Source: VXYL01 sp965199915 (GTDB taxonomy: Bacteria; Pseudomonadota; Gammaproteobacteria; Pseudomonadales; Azotimanducaceae). Taken from it: a stretch of 64,000 nucleotides of DNA. Positions 43,665 through 53,012 of the stretch are shown here, piece after piece. Positions within the stretch are counted from its first letter, which is position 1. Every line of letters begins with the position of its first letter. Below the pieces are notes generated by a model that was not told where the DNA came from, searched no databases, and saw only the letters and a list, made by a program, of their open reading frames with translations. A program made the position numbers and the translations under genes. The stretch spans positions 1,426,001 through 1,490,000 of the forward strand of contig OZ241348.1 of NCBI GenBank assembly GCA_965199915.1, given 5' to 3'.

Positions 43665-46600
43665 GTGCGGAAACTGTTGCGCGCCGAAGCCGGCGAGGGC
43701 TCGCCCCATGCGGGCGTGGCGCGCCGACGCGCCGCGCCGGCGCTGTTGCCGGCGGCCGCGTTGGTGGTGGCCTTCTCCTACGCCAACGCGCCGGCCCACG
43801 GTCAAGCATCCGAAGCCCACTCGCACTCGGTGCCGTTGCTGGCGGCCGCGGACGACGCGCAACACCAAGGATTCGTGCGCGTGGTCAACCGCTCGGACGC
43901 CGCCGGCGAGATCACGGTGGACGCCATCGACGATTCGGGGACGGTGCGCGGCGCAATCACGCTTTCCCTGGACGCGCGGCAAACCATCCACTTCAACTCG
44001 GACGACTTGGAGCGCGGCAACGCGGCCAAGGGAATTGCCGAGGGCGTGGGCGACGGCGAGGGGAATTGGCGCTTGCGCCTCGCTTCCGAACTGGACATCG
44101 CCGTACTCGCGTACATGCGCACAACCGACGGCTTCCTGACCAGCATGCACGACACCGTGCCGGCCGGCCCGGGCGGCCATCTCGTGCCCACCTTCAACCC
44201 CGCCAGCAACACCCGCCAAGCGAGTCGGCTGCGCCTCGTCAACATCGGCGACGAGGCGGCCAACGTCACGATTCGCGGCGTGGACGACCAAGGCGAGTCG
44301 CCGGGCGGCGAAGTCGCCCTCTCCTTGGCCGCCGGCACCGCGCGCGAGCTGACCGCGGCGGAGCTGGAGTCCGGCGGCGACGGCCTACAAGGACGCCTCG
44401 GCGACGGGCACGGCAAGTGGCGCCTGACGGTGCAGGCCGACCAACCCCTCGTGTTGATGAGCCTGCTCGCCAGCACGCAGACCGGCGGCCTCACCAACCT
44501 CTCGTCGCGGCCGGGGCCGCGCAGCCGCAGGGCGGCGCGCGTGGTGCCCCTCTTTCTCGCGGCGGATTCCCCTTCGGGGCAGGGTTTCGCGCGCATCGTC
44601 AACCGCAGCGAAACGGACGGCGTGGTGACGCTGCGGGCGGTGGACGACGTGGGAACACCGCGCGGCCCGATCACTTTCGCCATCGGCGCGGGCGAGACCA
44701 TCCACTTCAACTCGCGGGACTTGGAGCGCGGCAACGCGGACAAGGGCCTTGTCGGCGGCGTTGGCGACGGCGCCGGCGACTGGCGGCTCGACCTGCGAAC
44801 GGACGTCGACATCGAAGCGCTCGCCTATGTGCGCACGGCGGACGGCTTCCTCACCGGTATGCATGACGTCGTGCAGCGCAAAGACGGCGAATACGCGGTG
44901 GCCACTTTCAACCCGGGCAGCAACACCCGCCAAGCGAGCTTGCTGCGGATCGTCAACCTCGGCGCGGCCCCGGCGGAGGCGACGATCCGCGGCGTCGACG
45001 ACGACGGCTTGTCGCCCGGCACGGAGTTTGCGGTGTCCCTTGCCGCCGGGGCGGCGCGAACCATCACCGCGCAAGCGCTCGAGGCCGGCACTGGCGGGCG
45101 CGGCGCATTGGGCGACGGGCGCGGCAAATGGCGGCTCGTCGTCGCAGCGGACCAACCGCTCTTGGTGATGAGCTTGCTCGCCAGCCGCGCCACGGGACAT
45201 CTGACCAACCTCTCCTCGCAGTCCCCGCGCGCTGTCGAGATCCCAGACGCCAATCTCCGCGCTGCCGTGGCGGACGCGCTGGACGCGCGCGCGGCCGACC
45301 CCCTCACCACCGCGCAGTTGCGGCTGCTGCTGGAACTGCGCGTCGCGGACGCCGACGTCGCCACGCTCGACGGGTTGGAGTGGGCGACCAATCTCGCCAC
45401 GCTCGTGCTGACCGACAACGCCATCAGCGAACTCGGGCCGCTGGCGGACATGCGGCGGCTGGAAGAGTTGGAACTGGATCAGAACAATGTCGCGGACCTC
45501 GAGCCGCTGGCCGAGTCGACCCGCCTGCGAACGCTCGGCTTGGCCCTCAACAACGTGGTCAACGTGTCCGCGCTGGCGAATCTTGCGGATCTCGAGCGGC
45601 TGAACCTCGGCGCCAATCCGCTCGCGGACGTGACGCCGCTGGCCGGCCTCGGCAAGCTCGTCGAGCTACACCTGTGGCTAACCCCCGTCTCCAGCCTGTC
45701 GCCGCTCTCCTCGTTGGCGAACCTGCGCATCCTCGTCGTCTGGAGGGCGCGCTTGACGGATGTTTCCGGGATCGAAACGTTGACGCGCCTCGAACAGCTC
45801 GACGCGGACTACAACGCCATCTCGGACCTCTCGGGCTTCGCCGGCCTCGGCGATTTGCGCACGCTCTCTCTCAACCACAACCAAATCGAGGACATCTCGC
45901 CCTTGGCCGGCCTGACGCAATTGACGGAGCTCTATCTCACCGACAACTCCATCTCCGACATCTCGCCGCTGTCGGCGCTGGTCCACCTCGAGACCCTGCA
46001 CTTGGACTTCAACGACATCACCGCGATCGATGCGTTGGCGAACGCGGCCGCGTTGCGGGAGCTGCGATTGGAAGGGAACCGCGTCGCGGACCTCGCGCCG
46101 CTCGCCACCTTGGACCAGCTTGTGAACTTGAACCTGCGCCTCAACAACATCGCCGACCTCGCGCCGCTCACGCGCATCCCCAACCTCGGCGAGGGCGTTC
46201 GCATCGACGTGAGCGAAAACCCCCTGCGCCAAGAATCCGTCGACGTTCACATTCCCGCGCTTGTGGCGGCGGGCGTGGAGGTCGTGCAAAGCGAACCGTT
46301 CCCGGACGACGACGAGTTTCCCGGCTCGCGCCTGACGCAAGCCTTCAACGACAACATGCTGGTGATGCACATCGGCGAAGACGTGCAAGTGGACACCGTT
46401 GACGGCAACCCCTTCACCGGCGAAGACATTTTGGAGACGTATGTCTACGCGCGACACTTCTACCGTTGGTTCGAGGACGACTTCGACTATCTCCTCCTCC
46501 TCTCGAACTTGGACGACATCGAAGATCACGCCTTCACAATCTACTCCGGCGTCTACGAACCCACCATGAACGACGTGCGGGGAATCGGCAGCGGCATCTA

Positions 46601-47462
46601 TTTCAACAACCGCTACGGTTCGGCGGGACGGTTGCGCGGCGTCATCCACTTTCCTTGGAACGCGGCATTGGCCGAGGGCCCGGCACTGCACGAGTTGCAG
46701 CATTCGTGGTCCAACTTCGCTTTGCGGAGCGCCAGGCCCGGGCACTGGGGCTTCAGCAGCGCCAACGGCCAGCTGGGCGGATTCGATTTGGCGTCGCTAG
46801 CTGAACTCGGCGCCGGCCGCTACAGCGCGGCGCTCTTTTCACCGGGAGGCCGCGGCAGCAACGACGCGCCTTACAGTCCTATCGAGCTGTACCAAGCCGG
46901 CTTTCTTCCCGCCGAGGACGTTCCCGACATCTGGAACGCCGCCGACGGTCGCTGGGCGACGGAAGACGGTCAACCGGTCTACGACGACCAAGGCAACCGC
47001 GTGTTCGCGTCCGACGACGCAACGCTGTTGACCATTGCCGATTTCATCGACGCCGCGGGCCCGCGCCTGCCAAACGCCGCCGACGCGCCGAGGTCGTTTC
47101 GCGGCGCCGTGATCCTGCTCGTCGACGAGGACCATCCGGTGTCGTTCGCGCAAGCGTCGCGGCTAAGCAACCATGTGGAGCAGCTGATGCGCTCCGGCGA
47201 GGACGACGAGCCGACGTTCAACTACCACGAAGCCACCGGCGGCCGCGCGACGCTGCGCCTCGACGGCTTGTCCGAGAGCCGCAAGAGCGCCCCTTCCATG
47301 CCATCGTTGCCGCCATCGTTCGGCGTGGCGCCGCCGCCGCAATTCTGCTCGCTCGGCGCGGACGGCGCTCTGACACATCCCCCGCACCCCCGCGCCAAAG
47401 CCGTCCGCGCGGCGCTCGCGGAGCGGCACATGCGGGCGTGGCACGCGAACACGCGCCTCTAG
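43665..47462 (+). CDS. Secreted LRR protein with duplicated beta-rich modules and an HExxH domain
   Basis: A large (~1265 residues) predicted exported protein. GTG 43665 gives a long basic leader; GTG 43716 gives a cleaner signal peptide (hydrophobic APALLPAAALVVAFSYA). Two ~235-residue modules follow (from ~55 and ~292). They share the landmarks GQGFARIVNRSE, TIHFNSRDLERGNA and GVGDG and differ in detail, so this is an old tandem duplication. Residues ~545-860 hold about a dozen 22-residue SDS22/internalin-like leucine-rich repeats (for example LTQLTELYLTDNSISDISPL). The C-terminal domain contains HELQH (1009-1013), a zinc-protease-type HExxH, with a candidate third ligand at E1047. No membrane anchor is visible. 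It may be a host- or cell-surface-interacting protein; the family is not recognised. Confidence 0.72.
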   Translation: MRKLLRAEAGEGSPHAGVARRRAAPALLPAAALVVAFSYANAPAHGQASEAHSHSVPLLAAADDAQHQGFVRVVNRSDAAGEITVDAIDDSGTVRGAITLSLDARQTIHFNSDDLERGNAAKGIAEGVGDGEGNWRLRLASELDIAVLAYMRTTDGFLTSMHDTVPAGPGGHLVPTFNPASNTRQASRLRLVNIGDEAANVTIRGVDDQGESPGGEVALSLAAGTARELTAAELESGGDGLQGRLGDGHGKWRLTVQADQPLVLMSLLASTQTGGLTNLSSRPGPRSRRAARVVPLFLAADSPSGQGFARIVNRSETDGVVTLRAVDDVGTPRGPITFAIGAGETIHFNSRDLERGNADKGLVGGVGDGAGDWRLDLRTDVDIEALAYVRTADGFLTGMHDVVQRKDGEYAVATFNPGSNTRQASLLRIVNLGAAPAEATIRGVDDDGLSPGTEFAVSLAAGAARTITAQALEAGTGGRGALGDGRGKWRLVVAADQPLLVMSLLASRATGHLTNLSSQSPRAVEIPDANLRAAVADALDARAADPLTTAQLRLLLELRVADADVATLDGLEWATNLATLVLTDNAISELGPLADMRRLEELELDQNNVADLEPLAESTRLRTLGLALNNVVNVSALANLADLERLNLGANPLADVTPLAGLGKLVELHLWLTPVSSLSPLSSLANLRILVVWRARLTDVSGIETLTRLEQLDADYNAISDLSGFAGLGDLRTLSLNHNQIEDISPLAGLTQLTELYLTDNSISDISPLSALVHLETLHLDFNDITAIDALANAAALRELRLEGNRVADLAPLATLDQLVNLNLRLNNIADLAPLTRIPNLGEGVRIDVSENPLRQESVDVHIPALVAAGVEVVQSEPFPDDDEFPGSRLTQAFNDNMLVMHIGEDVQVDTVDGNPFTGEDILETYVYARHFYRWFEDDFDYLLLLSNLDDIEDHAFTIYSGVYEPTMNDVRGIGSGIYFNNRYGSAGRLRGVIHFPWNAALAEGPALHELQHSWSNFALRSARPGHWGFSSANGQLGGFDLASLAELGAGRYSAALFSPGGRGSNDAPYSPIELYQAGFLPAEDVPDIWNAADGRWATEDGQPVYDDQGNRVFASDDATLLTIADFIDAAGPRLPNAADAPRSFRGAVILLVDEDHPVSFAQASRLSNHVEQLMRSGEDDEPTFNYHEATGGRATLRLDGLSESRKSAPSMPSLPPSFGVAPPPQFCSLGADGALTHPPHPRAKAVRAALAERHMRAWHANTRL

Positions 47463-47480
47463 ATCGAGAGTGCGCGGGCG

Positions 47481-50378
47481 TCAGCGCCGATAGGAAATCC
47501 GCAAACCCAACGTGCGCGGACGCTGCTCCGTCACCACCGGCATGTAGCGCCCGCCAACCTGCACCACCTTCGCCGGCTCGTTGTTGGCGTTGTGCAGATA
47601 GAGTTCCGCGCGCCACTCGTCGCGGGCAACGCCAACGGCCATGTTGATCGTGGTCGCCGCCGGATTGACGAAGCGCGAGTTGGACGGCAGCCGCCGGCCG
47701 GCGCCGTCGGGAATCGTTATGGTGCCGAAGGTGCCGCCTTCGTGGTGGATCGTCAAGCCGGAGTGGACGCCGGTGTGCTGGAACAGCGTGTCTTCCATGT
47801 ATTCGGCCTTGCCGACCATGCCGGAAAAACTCTCCCCGCGATGCACGACGCTGGCGCTCCAGTACGCGCCGTCAAAGCGCGGCAGCGCGAACTCGTAGCG
47901 CAGGCGCAGATTGCCGGCGAAGCGCGGCGAGAGCGGCAATTCCGCGCCCGCCGGCACCGAGACGTTCTCCAGCTGCGGGTTGATGCGCTCCAACTCCGTG
48001 CGCAGCCAGCTCACGGCGCCGACCACGGTCAACCGATCCGTTGGCAGCCACTGGAAGTCCACGTCGACGCCGCGGGCGCCGGCGTCGCCGATGTTCTCGA
48101 TGAAGTAGTTGTACGCCACGTTCACCGCGTCGTAGCGGGAAACCTGCAAGTCCTCGATGCGCGTTCGATAGAGCGTCGCGTTGACGCGCAAAATGCCGCC
48201 AAGAAAGTCGCTCTTCACGCCGAGTTCGTAGTTGAACAAGTGGTCGGTGAGCGCCACCGGCGGCACCGCGTAGTTCTCGAACACGCCGGTTTGCACGTTG
48301 GCGAACTGGCCCCCGTTGCGGTTCAAAGTCGCCGGCCGGTAGCCCTCCGAGAATGTGGCGAACAGGAGCGTGGCGTCTCCCGGTTCCCAGGTCACCGTGG
48401 CTTTGAAGATGGTGTCCTTCTCGTTGATGGTGCCGTCCGGCTGCATGCCGGCGAGGCTCAGCCGGCCGTTCTTGATGGCGTTCAAGGTGGCTTCGTTGTC
48501 GCCGCCGCCGCGGAACAGGTCGCGCGGGGTGCCGTCCTCGCCGTTGGGGCTTCTGGCGTTGAGGATCAAGTCGTCGTCGCCGGTGGCGGCGTATTGGCCT
48601 AACAGCCGCATGCGCAACGTGACGTCGTTGCTGAAGTCCGTGCCGTTGCAGGCGCCGTCGGCCGTGCGCTGGGCGTTGGCGCTGATGCCGTAGCGGCAGC
48701 CGAAGGAGAAGTTGGACGCGCCGCGCAGGGCCGAGGTGACGTCGTAGCGGCGGCCGCTTACGGCGACGCGCCAGCGATCGCCCACATCGACGGCCACCTC
48801 GCCGAAGAACGCCACTTCCTCTTCCGTGCGCGTGTAGTCGTTGAAAAACGCCACCGTCGGCGGCCGCGGCCCGGAGGAGACGACGCCCTCCGTCGGCAAC
48901 GTGGTGTTGCCGAGCATGAACCCCTCCCCGGAGCGGTCGTTGTTGTAGTTGCTGATGTGCTCGGCGAAGGCCGCGTTCACCTCGACGTAGTGGTAGTCGC
49001 CAAGGTGCGTGGTCTTGGTGTCGTTGACGTAGACGCCGGCGAGCCAGTGCCAGCGCTTGGCGGCGTCGCTGGCAACGCGCAGTTCGTGCGTTGTGCGGGC
49101 GTTTGTGGAAGCGTCGTTGTATTGCTTGGTGGGGTCGTAGCAGTGGTTCGGGTCCGCCGCGTCGTAGACGTTGCCGCTGCACAGGTAGTAGGTGATGTAG
49201 CCGCCGCCGGCGTTGTAGTGGGTGTAGTCCACCACGGCGTCCACGTCCCGCGCGAGGCGTCCGCCGGTGTAGACGACATCCAGATTGGCGAGGCGGCCGT
49301 CCAGCGTCCACGTGGTCAAGCCGAACTCGTCGCGGTTGTAGTCCGGCGTGAACGTGGCCGACGCGTGGGGCTCGGCGCGGCTGGGGTCCAAGAGGAAACT
49401 GCCTTCGGTCCTCAACGTCTGGCGCGTGTGTTGGACAAGGGCGGACCAGTCGTCGTTGAGATCGTAGAGCAGCCCCACGCGCCCGCCGCGATAGCTCGCG
49501 TCGTTCCAATCCCGTTGCGCCAAGCCGTCGTTGCGGGCGCTGGCCACGGAATCCGCATCCGCCAAGCGCGGCCCGTAGCCAACGCTGTTGCGGTCCACCA
49601 CATCCGCGCTGGGCGTGAAGGTGGCCGCCACGTTGTCCACCCAGCCGCCCTGGTGGTCGCTGTAGGCGACCACCCGCACCGCCAGCGCGTCTCCCATCGG
49701 CACGTTGACGAAGGCGTCGGCCGCCGCGCTGTCCGCGCCGGCGCGCGTCATGGCGTAGTGGGCGTTGAAACCGGCCGCGAACGCGGTCGGGTCCGGCTTG
49801 CGGGTGATGACGCGCAGCGTGCCGGACTGGGAACTGGCCCCGAACAACGTGCCTTGCGGCCCCGACAACACCTCGATGCGTTCCAAGTCCGCGTTGTACA
49901 CGTCCAGATTGCGGCCGCCGAGTGACACCGGCTGCTCGTCCACGTACAAGGCAACACCCGGCGCCGATCCCTGCTGGGTGGAAACCGAGACGCCGGATTG
50001 CTCGGTGGCGCTGCCGCGCAGGTAGATCTCCTTCTTGCCCGGCCCGTTGCCGGCATGGGCGACCTGCGGCAGAAAACTCACATACTCGTCGAACGTCGCC
50101 ACGCCCAGCTCGCGCAAGCCGTCGCCACTCATCGCCTGCACCGGCACGGCCACGTCTTGCACGCTTTCGGCGCGCTTGGTGGCCGTGACCACCATCGTCT
50201 CGATGCCGTGCGCGGCGTCGGATTGCGTCTGCGCCACGCCGGCGACGCCGAAGAGCGTGGCGGACACCGCCGCGGCGACTCCGTTCTTGCGAAATAGCGC
50301 ACCCTGGCGCGCGGCGTGTCCACTGTGTTGCACGGCGCGCACCCCACGGGCGCGCGCCTCTCGCACGGCTTGACTCAT
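47481..50378 (-). CDS. TonB-dependent receptor
   Basis: A 965-residue outer-membrane receptor. A signal peptide (KNGVAAAVSATLFGVAGVAQ) follows a basic leader. The TonB box/plug region carries IETMVVTATKRAESVQDVAVPV, YLRGSATEQSG and ERIEVLSGPQGTLFGASSQSGTLRVIT. The C-terminus ends LGLRISYRR, without a terminal Phe. The plug resembles the large IroN/sphingomonad-type family that takes up plant-derived or complex organic compounds, but the substrate is unknown. ATG 50378 fits the signal peptide. It converges on the LRR protein gene, 18 bases apart. Confidence 0.9.
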   Translation of the reverse strand: MSQAVREARARGVRAVQHSGHAARQGALFRKNGVAAAVSATLFGVAGVAQTQSDAAHGIETMVVTATKRAESVQDVAVPVQAMSGDGLRELGVATFDEYVSFLPQVAHAGNGPGKKEIYLRGSATEQSGVSVSTQQGSAPGVALYVDEQPVSLGGRNLDVYNADLERIEVLSGPQGTLFGASSQSGTLRVITRKPDPTAFAAGFNAHYAMTRAGADSAAADAFVNVPMGDALAVRVVAYSDHQGGWVDNVAATFTPSADVVDRNSVGYGPRLADADSVASARNDGLAQRDWNDASYRGGRVGLLYDLNDDWSALVQHTRQTLRTEGSFLLDPSRAEPHASATFTPDYNRDEFGLTTWTLDGRLANLDVVYTGGRLARDVDAVVDYTHYNAGGGYITYYLCSGNVYDAADPNHCYDPTKQYNDASTNARTTHELRVASDAAKRWHWLAGVYVNDTKTTHLGDYHYVEVNAAFAEHISNYNNDRSGEGFMLGNTTLPTEGVVSSGPRPPTVAFFNDYTRTEEEVAFFGEVAVDVGDRWRVAVSGRRYDVTSALRGASNFSFGCRYGISANAQRTADGACNGTDFSNDVTLRMRLLGQYAATGDDDLILNARSPNGEDGTPRDLFRGGGDNEATLNAIKNGRLSLAGMQPDGTINEKDTIFKATVTWEPGDATLLFATFSEGYRPATLNRNGGQFANVQTGVFENYAVPPVALTDHLFNYELGVKSDFLGGILRVNATLYRTRIEDLQVSRYDAVNVAYNYFIENIGDAGARGVDVDFQWLPTDRLTVVGAVSWLRTELERINPQLENVSVPAGAELPLSPRFAGNLRLRYEFALPRFDGAYWSASVVHRGESFSGMVGKAEYMEDTLFQHTGVHSGLTIHHEGGTFGTITIPDGAGRRLPSNSRFVNPAATTINMAVGVARDEWRAELYLHNANNEPAKVVQVGGRYMPVVTEQRPRTLGLRISYRR

Positions 50379-50537
50379 CTGTGCAGGTTCCCTCTCATGA
50401 AAGGCAAGTAGGCAGTTGCGTTGGCGGCGTTCGCAGAGAGGGAGGGAGGCGAACCAGCTCAAAATCCTCTCTAAAATCAACGCCTTGCCAACTCTCCTAG
50501 TTTCGGTTGTGCCCTTTGTTGTGTCGTTTCGTTCCCG

Positions 50538-50978
50538 TCAGTCGGGCGCCGGAGGCGCGATCAGGGCCGGTTTGGCGGACAGCCGGCCGGGATTTCCGAA
50601 CGGGCCGGGGACCGTCACTGGTCCCACATCCACCCACTGCTGGAGGTCGCTGTAGAAATAGTACAACCTGACGAGGTCGGCCTTCCAGTCCACCACGAGG
50701 CGGGCGTCGTGAACGTCATACCGACCGTGTCCGTGTCGAGGCCGCAGGGTCGCTCTGGCGGGGGAAATTTCGGCGAAGACATCCGGCCGGAGCTCGGTGC
50801 GCGACACGCCAGTGAGGTGTTCGATCTCTATCACGATGTTGGCCGGTGGCCGCCCGCGCGCCACCCAATTGGAGATGTGGCCCTGGCGGTAGGTCCGTCC
50901 CGTCAGTCGGGTGAGCTCAGTGGCGAGGCGCGTTTGGCTGCCGGCGGCGGATATCGCTCTGGCTAGCGCGGTTCTCAT
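50538..50978 (-). CDS. YdaS/Cro-like helix-turn-helix protein with a C-terminal extension
   Basis: A 146-residue protein whose first ~75 residues match YdaS/Cro-type antitoxin repressors (MRTALARAISAAGSQTRLA, then GHISNWVARGRPPANIVIE and HLTGVSRTELRPDVF). The extension of ~70 residues is aromatic-rich (LVRLYYFYSDLQQWVDVG) and not typical of the family. Its ATG overlaps the stop of the upstream secreted-protein gene (ATGA). No YdaT-like toxin is recognised. The pairing with an exported protein is odd. The unit may be the remnant of a prophage or element at the adjacent tRNA gene. Confidence 0.7.
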   Translation of the reverse strand: MRTALARAISAAGSQTRLATELTRLTGRTYRQGHISNWVARGRPPANIVIEIEHLTGVSRTELRPDVFAEISPARATLRPRHGHGRYDVHDARLVVDWKADLVRLYYFYSDLQQWVDVGPVTVPGPFGNPGRLSAKPALIAPPAPD

Positions 50979-51847
50979 TGCAGTTCTCCGAACCCCTCGC
51001 GCTCCCACTGCTCCATAAGCAGCCTTCGGCACTCGGCGTAGCGGCCGGGCAAATGGCCCTCCATAGCCCAGTATGGTTCTTCATGCACCGCCAAACGGTG
51101 CAGCAATTCATACACTGTTTGGGAGGAACGGTCGTCTGGGACAGTAGCGTAGATGTAGTTGGACCACCTATTTCTTGTCAGCAAACGTATGGTGTGGATC
51201 GTGGGATCGAACAGACCATCCACCGCCGCTTCGTAATCGTATATCAGCTCCGCCGCGCACCGAGTGACGGGCGTATTCTCCATCGGCATGACGTCAGCCA
51301 CCAACACAGCCATGCTGTGCTCAACGCAATCGTCCAAGTAGCCCGGGGGGCACACCCCGCGCCACGCGGTTCTAAAATCGCCGATATTGAATCTGTCCAC
51401 GAACCACGACAGAAACGATCCGTCTCCTTCCGAACCTCCCTGCACAACCCGCGTGGCGTTCACCGTGTGAACGGGTTTCAACGCGTCGTGCTTCGCGGTC
51501 AACCCCACAAGATCCCCGTTCCTGCCGTCCGGCGAGAACCCGACGAACCACCGCACCGCCGCCTTACCGTCCACGGTGATCGTGCAGTCGCGCTCCCGCG
51601 CCACGGGGGAATCAACCCCTATCGCCCGGCGCCCGTCGTGGTTCGCAAGGTCGCCCCACAGGTCGCCGCTCTCGTCGGCACACTCGTAGGTCGCGGCGCA
51701 GAACCGCCCGCTTCCCATCTCTTCAAGGCAATCCACCTGCCCCACGGTCGGGAACACGCCCGAACCTTGCGGAACCTCGATGACGGTCTCGGAGCCGAAC
51801 GCGGTTGCGGCAAGCAGCAGCGCGGCGACGGGTGCGGTGGTTCTCAT
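50975..51847 (-). CDS. Exported protein of unknown function
   Basis: A 290-residue protein with a clear signal peptide (MRTTAPVAALLLAATAFG) and a good ribosome-binding site (GAGGAA) before ATG 51847. The mature part has several cysteines (DCLEEMGSGRFCAATYECA, GVCPPGYLDDC) that could form disulfides, and no catalytic motif I recognise. The frame is open further upstream into a methyltransferase fragment, but that part is unrelated. It is coupled to the downstream helix-turn-helix gene. Confidence 0.7.
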   Translation of the reverse strand: MRTTAPVAALLLAATAFGSETVIEVPQGSGVFPTVGQVDCLEEMGSGRFCAATYECADESGDLWGDLANHDGRRAIGVDSPVARERDCTITVDGKAAVRWFVGFSPDGRNGDLVGLTAKHDALKPVHTVNATRVVQGGSEGDGSFLSWFVDRFNIGDFRTAWRGVCPPGYLDDCVEHSMAVLVADVMPMENTPVTRCAAELIYDYEAAVDGLFDPTIHTIRLLTRNRWSNYIYATVPDDRSSQTVYELLHRLAVHEEPYWAMEGHLPGRYAECRRLLMEQWEREGFGELQ

Positions 51848-51855
51848 GGGTAGGT

Positions 51856-52127
51856 TCCTCGTGGTGAATGTGACGCCCCCGCGCTGGCCGCGGACGCGCA
51901 GTCGGCGGCCGCCTACGCACGCCTCTATCGCAACCCACTCGCGCCCCTCCATCGCCGCGGCCACGCAACAGGTGGCGCACCCGGCGAACGGGACCAGCAC
52001 CAGGTCGTCCTTGTTGCTGGACGCCTTGATGATCCGCCGCAGCAGCTTCAACGGCTTCTGCGTGGCCCAGCCGGTGCGTTCGGAGGCTATGCGTCCCACC
52101 GGACTGAACTTCGTCCACCACGGCGTT
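51856..52127 (-). pseudogene. C-terminal fragment of a site-specific DNA methyltransferase
   Basis: About 80 residues resembling the end of an N4/N6 beta-class DNA methyltransferase: ERTGWATQKPLKLLRRIIKASS followed by DLVLVPFAGCATCCVAAAMEGREWVAIE (quoted in parts: DLVLVPFAGCATC, REWVAIE). The normal DPFCGCGT cofactor loop has decayed to VPFAGCAT. The upstream end coincides with the 3' end of tRNA-Ser, so most of the gene was lost at the tRNA boundary. It is non-functional. Confidence 0.7.
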
Positions 52128-52219
52128 TGGCGGAGAGGGAGGGATTCGAACCCTCGATGGGCTTCAAGACCCATACTCCCTTAGCAGGGGAGCGCCTTCA
52201 GCCGCTCGGCCACCTCTCC
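52128..52219 (-). tRNA. serV: tRNA-Ser(GCT)
   Basis: A 92-base class II tRNA with encoded CCA. The acceptor pairs GGAGAGG with CCTCTCC. The anticodon loop CTGCTAA gives anticodon GCT. A long variable arm and the T-loop GGTTCGAATCC are present. Its position downstream of csrA matches the gammaproteobacterial csrA-serV-argV order. Confidence 0.95.
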
Positions 52220-52240
52220 GTGCCGCCAGTTGGCGGTGTG

Positions 52241-52317
52241 TGGCGCTCCGAGCAGGATTCGAACCTGCAATCCCCAGCTTCGTAGGCTGGTGCCGTATCC
52301 AATTTGGCCATCGGAGC
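52241..52317 (-). tRNA. argV: tRNA-Arg(ACG)
   Basis: A 77-base tRNA with encoded CCA. The acceptor pairs GCTCCGA with TCGGAGC. The anticodon stem-loop CCAGCCTACGAAGCTGG gives anticodon ACG (read as ICG after deamination). The T-arm is GCAGGTTCGAATCCTGC. Only one copy is seen, where enterics have several. Confidence 0.94.
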
Positions 52318-52540
52318 GTTGCGGCCCATCGTAGCATGGGCTGGTCTGCGGATGCACGGCCAATTTCCGCGACGGCGTCAAATCCGCGCTGGCAGCCACG
52401 CCGGTGGGCGCAAGTGGTCCCGTGGTGGTTCGCCCAAGCGCCACGAGTGCCTTGGCGCGGGCGCGACATGGAGGCAGGCTGTTCGCGGAAGTGGCCGTTG
52501 GCTTAGGGGGGAGCAAGGCGGGCGAAGTTGGGAAATACGG

Positions 52541-52747
52541 CTATCCGACCGCTTTCGGCATGGCGCGGCGCTGCGTGACGTTTTCCTCGTCGCGGATGCG
52601 CTCGTAGATCTCCTCCCGGTGAACGACCACGTCCCGCGGCGCGTTCACGCCCACGCGCACTTGTCCGCCTTTGACGCCCAGCACCGTGACGGAGATGTCG
52701 TCCCCTATCATCAGGGCCTCGCCCACGCGTCTTGTCAGAATCAACAT
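52541..52747 (-). CDS. csrA: Carbon storage regulator CsrA/RsmA
   Basis: A 68-residue RNA-binding homodimer that controls translation of mRNAs with GGA motifs. MLILTRRVGEALMIGDDISVTVLGVKGGQVRVG is typical (quoted in parts: LILTRRVGEALMIGD, VKGGQVRVG). The conserved R44-type RNA-contacting region is APRDVVVHREEIYERI. The C-terminus is a few residues longer than in E. coli. The ribosome-binding site GGAGCTG precedes ATG 52747. It lies between lysC and the tRNA genes as expected. Confidence 0.97.
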   Translation of the reverse strand: MLILTRRVGEALMIGDDISVTVLGVKGGQVRVGVNAPRDVVVHREEIYERIRDEENVTQRRAMPKAVG

Positions 52748-53012
52748 CGTCGCAGCTCCCTAGTGTCCAAACTTGGCGCCACCGCCAATTCCCGCCGCGG
52801 CTTGGCGGCGGCCTTGGCGAAAGTCCCCCTGTGCGACCGCCATCCGTGGCACCGCTAGGCTTGCGCGACGTTGTATCGTGTTCTGTGGGACGGTTGCACG
52901 CTCACCCAACACCGCTATTGTGCCGCACTTCGCGCCTTCGCGCCACCCCGCGTCTTGTCGTCCTTGTCCATGCGTGGCGAGCTTGTCGGCGCCTGTCCGC
53001 ACTCTGCCCGCA

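Noticed and set aside
44580..45220. CRISPR or tandem DNA repeat in the LRR gene
   Set aside because: The similarity is an old protein-level module duplication with no regular spacer-repeat structure; no CRISPR array was seen anywhere in the window.
52318..52540. Further tRNA genes between tRNA-Arg and csrA
   Set aside because: No cloverleaf or T-loop signature was found in these 223 bases.
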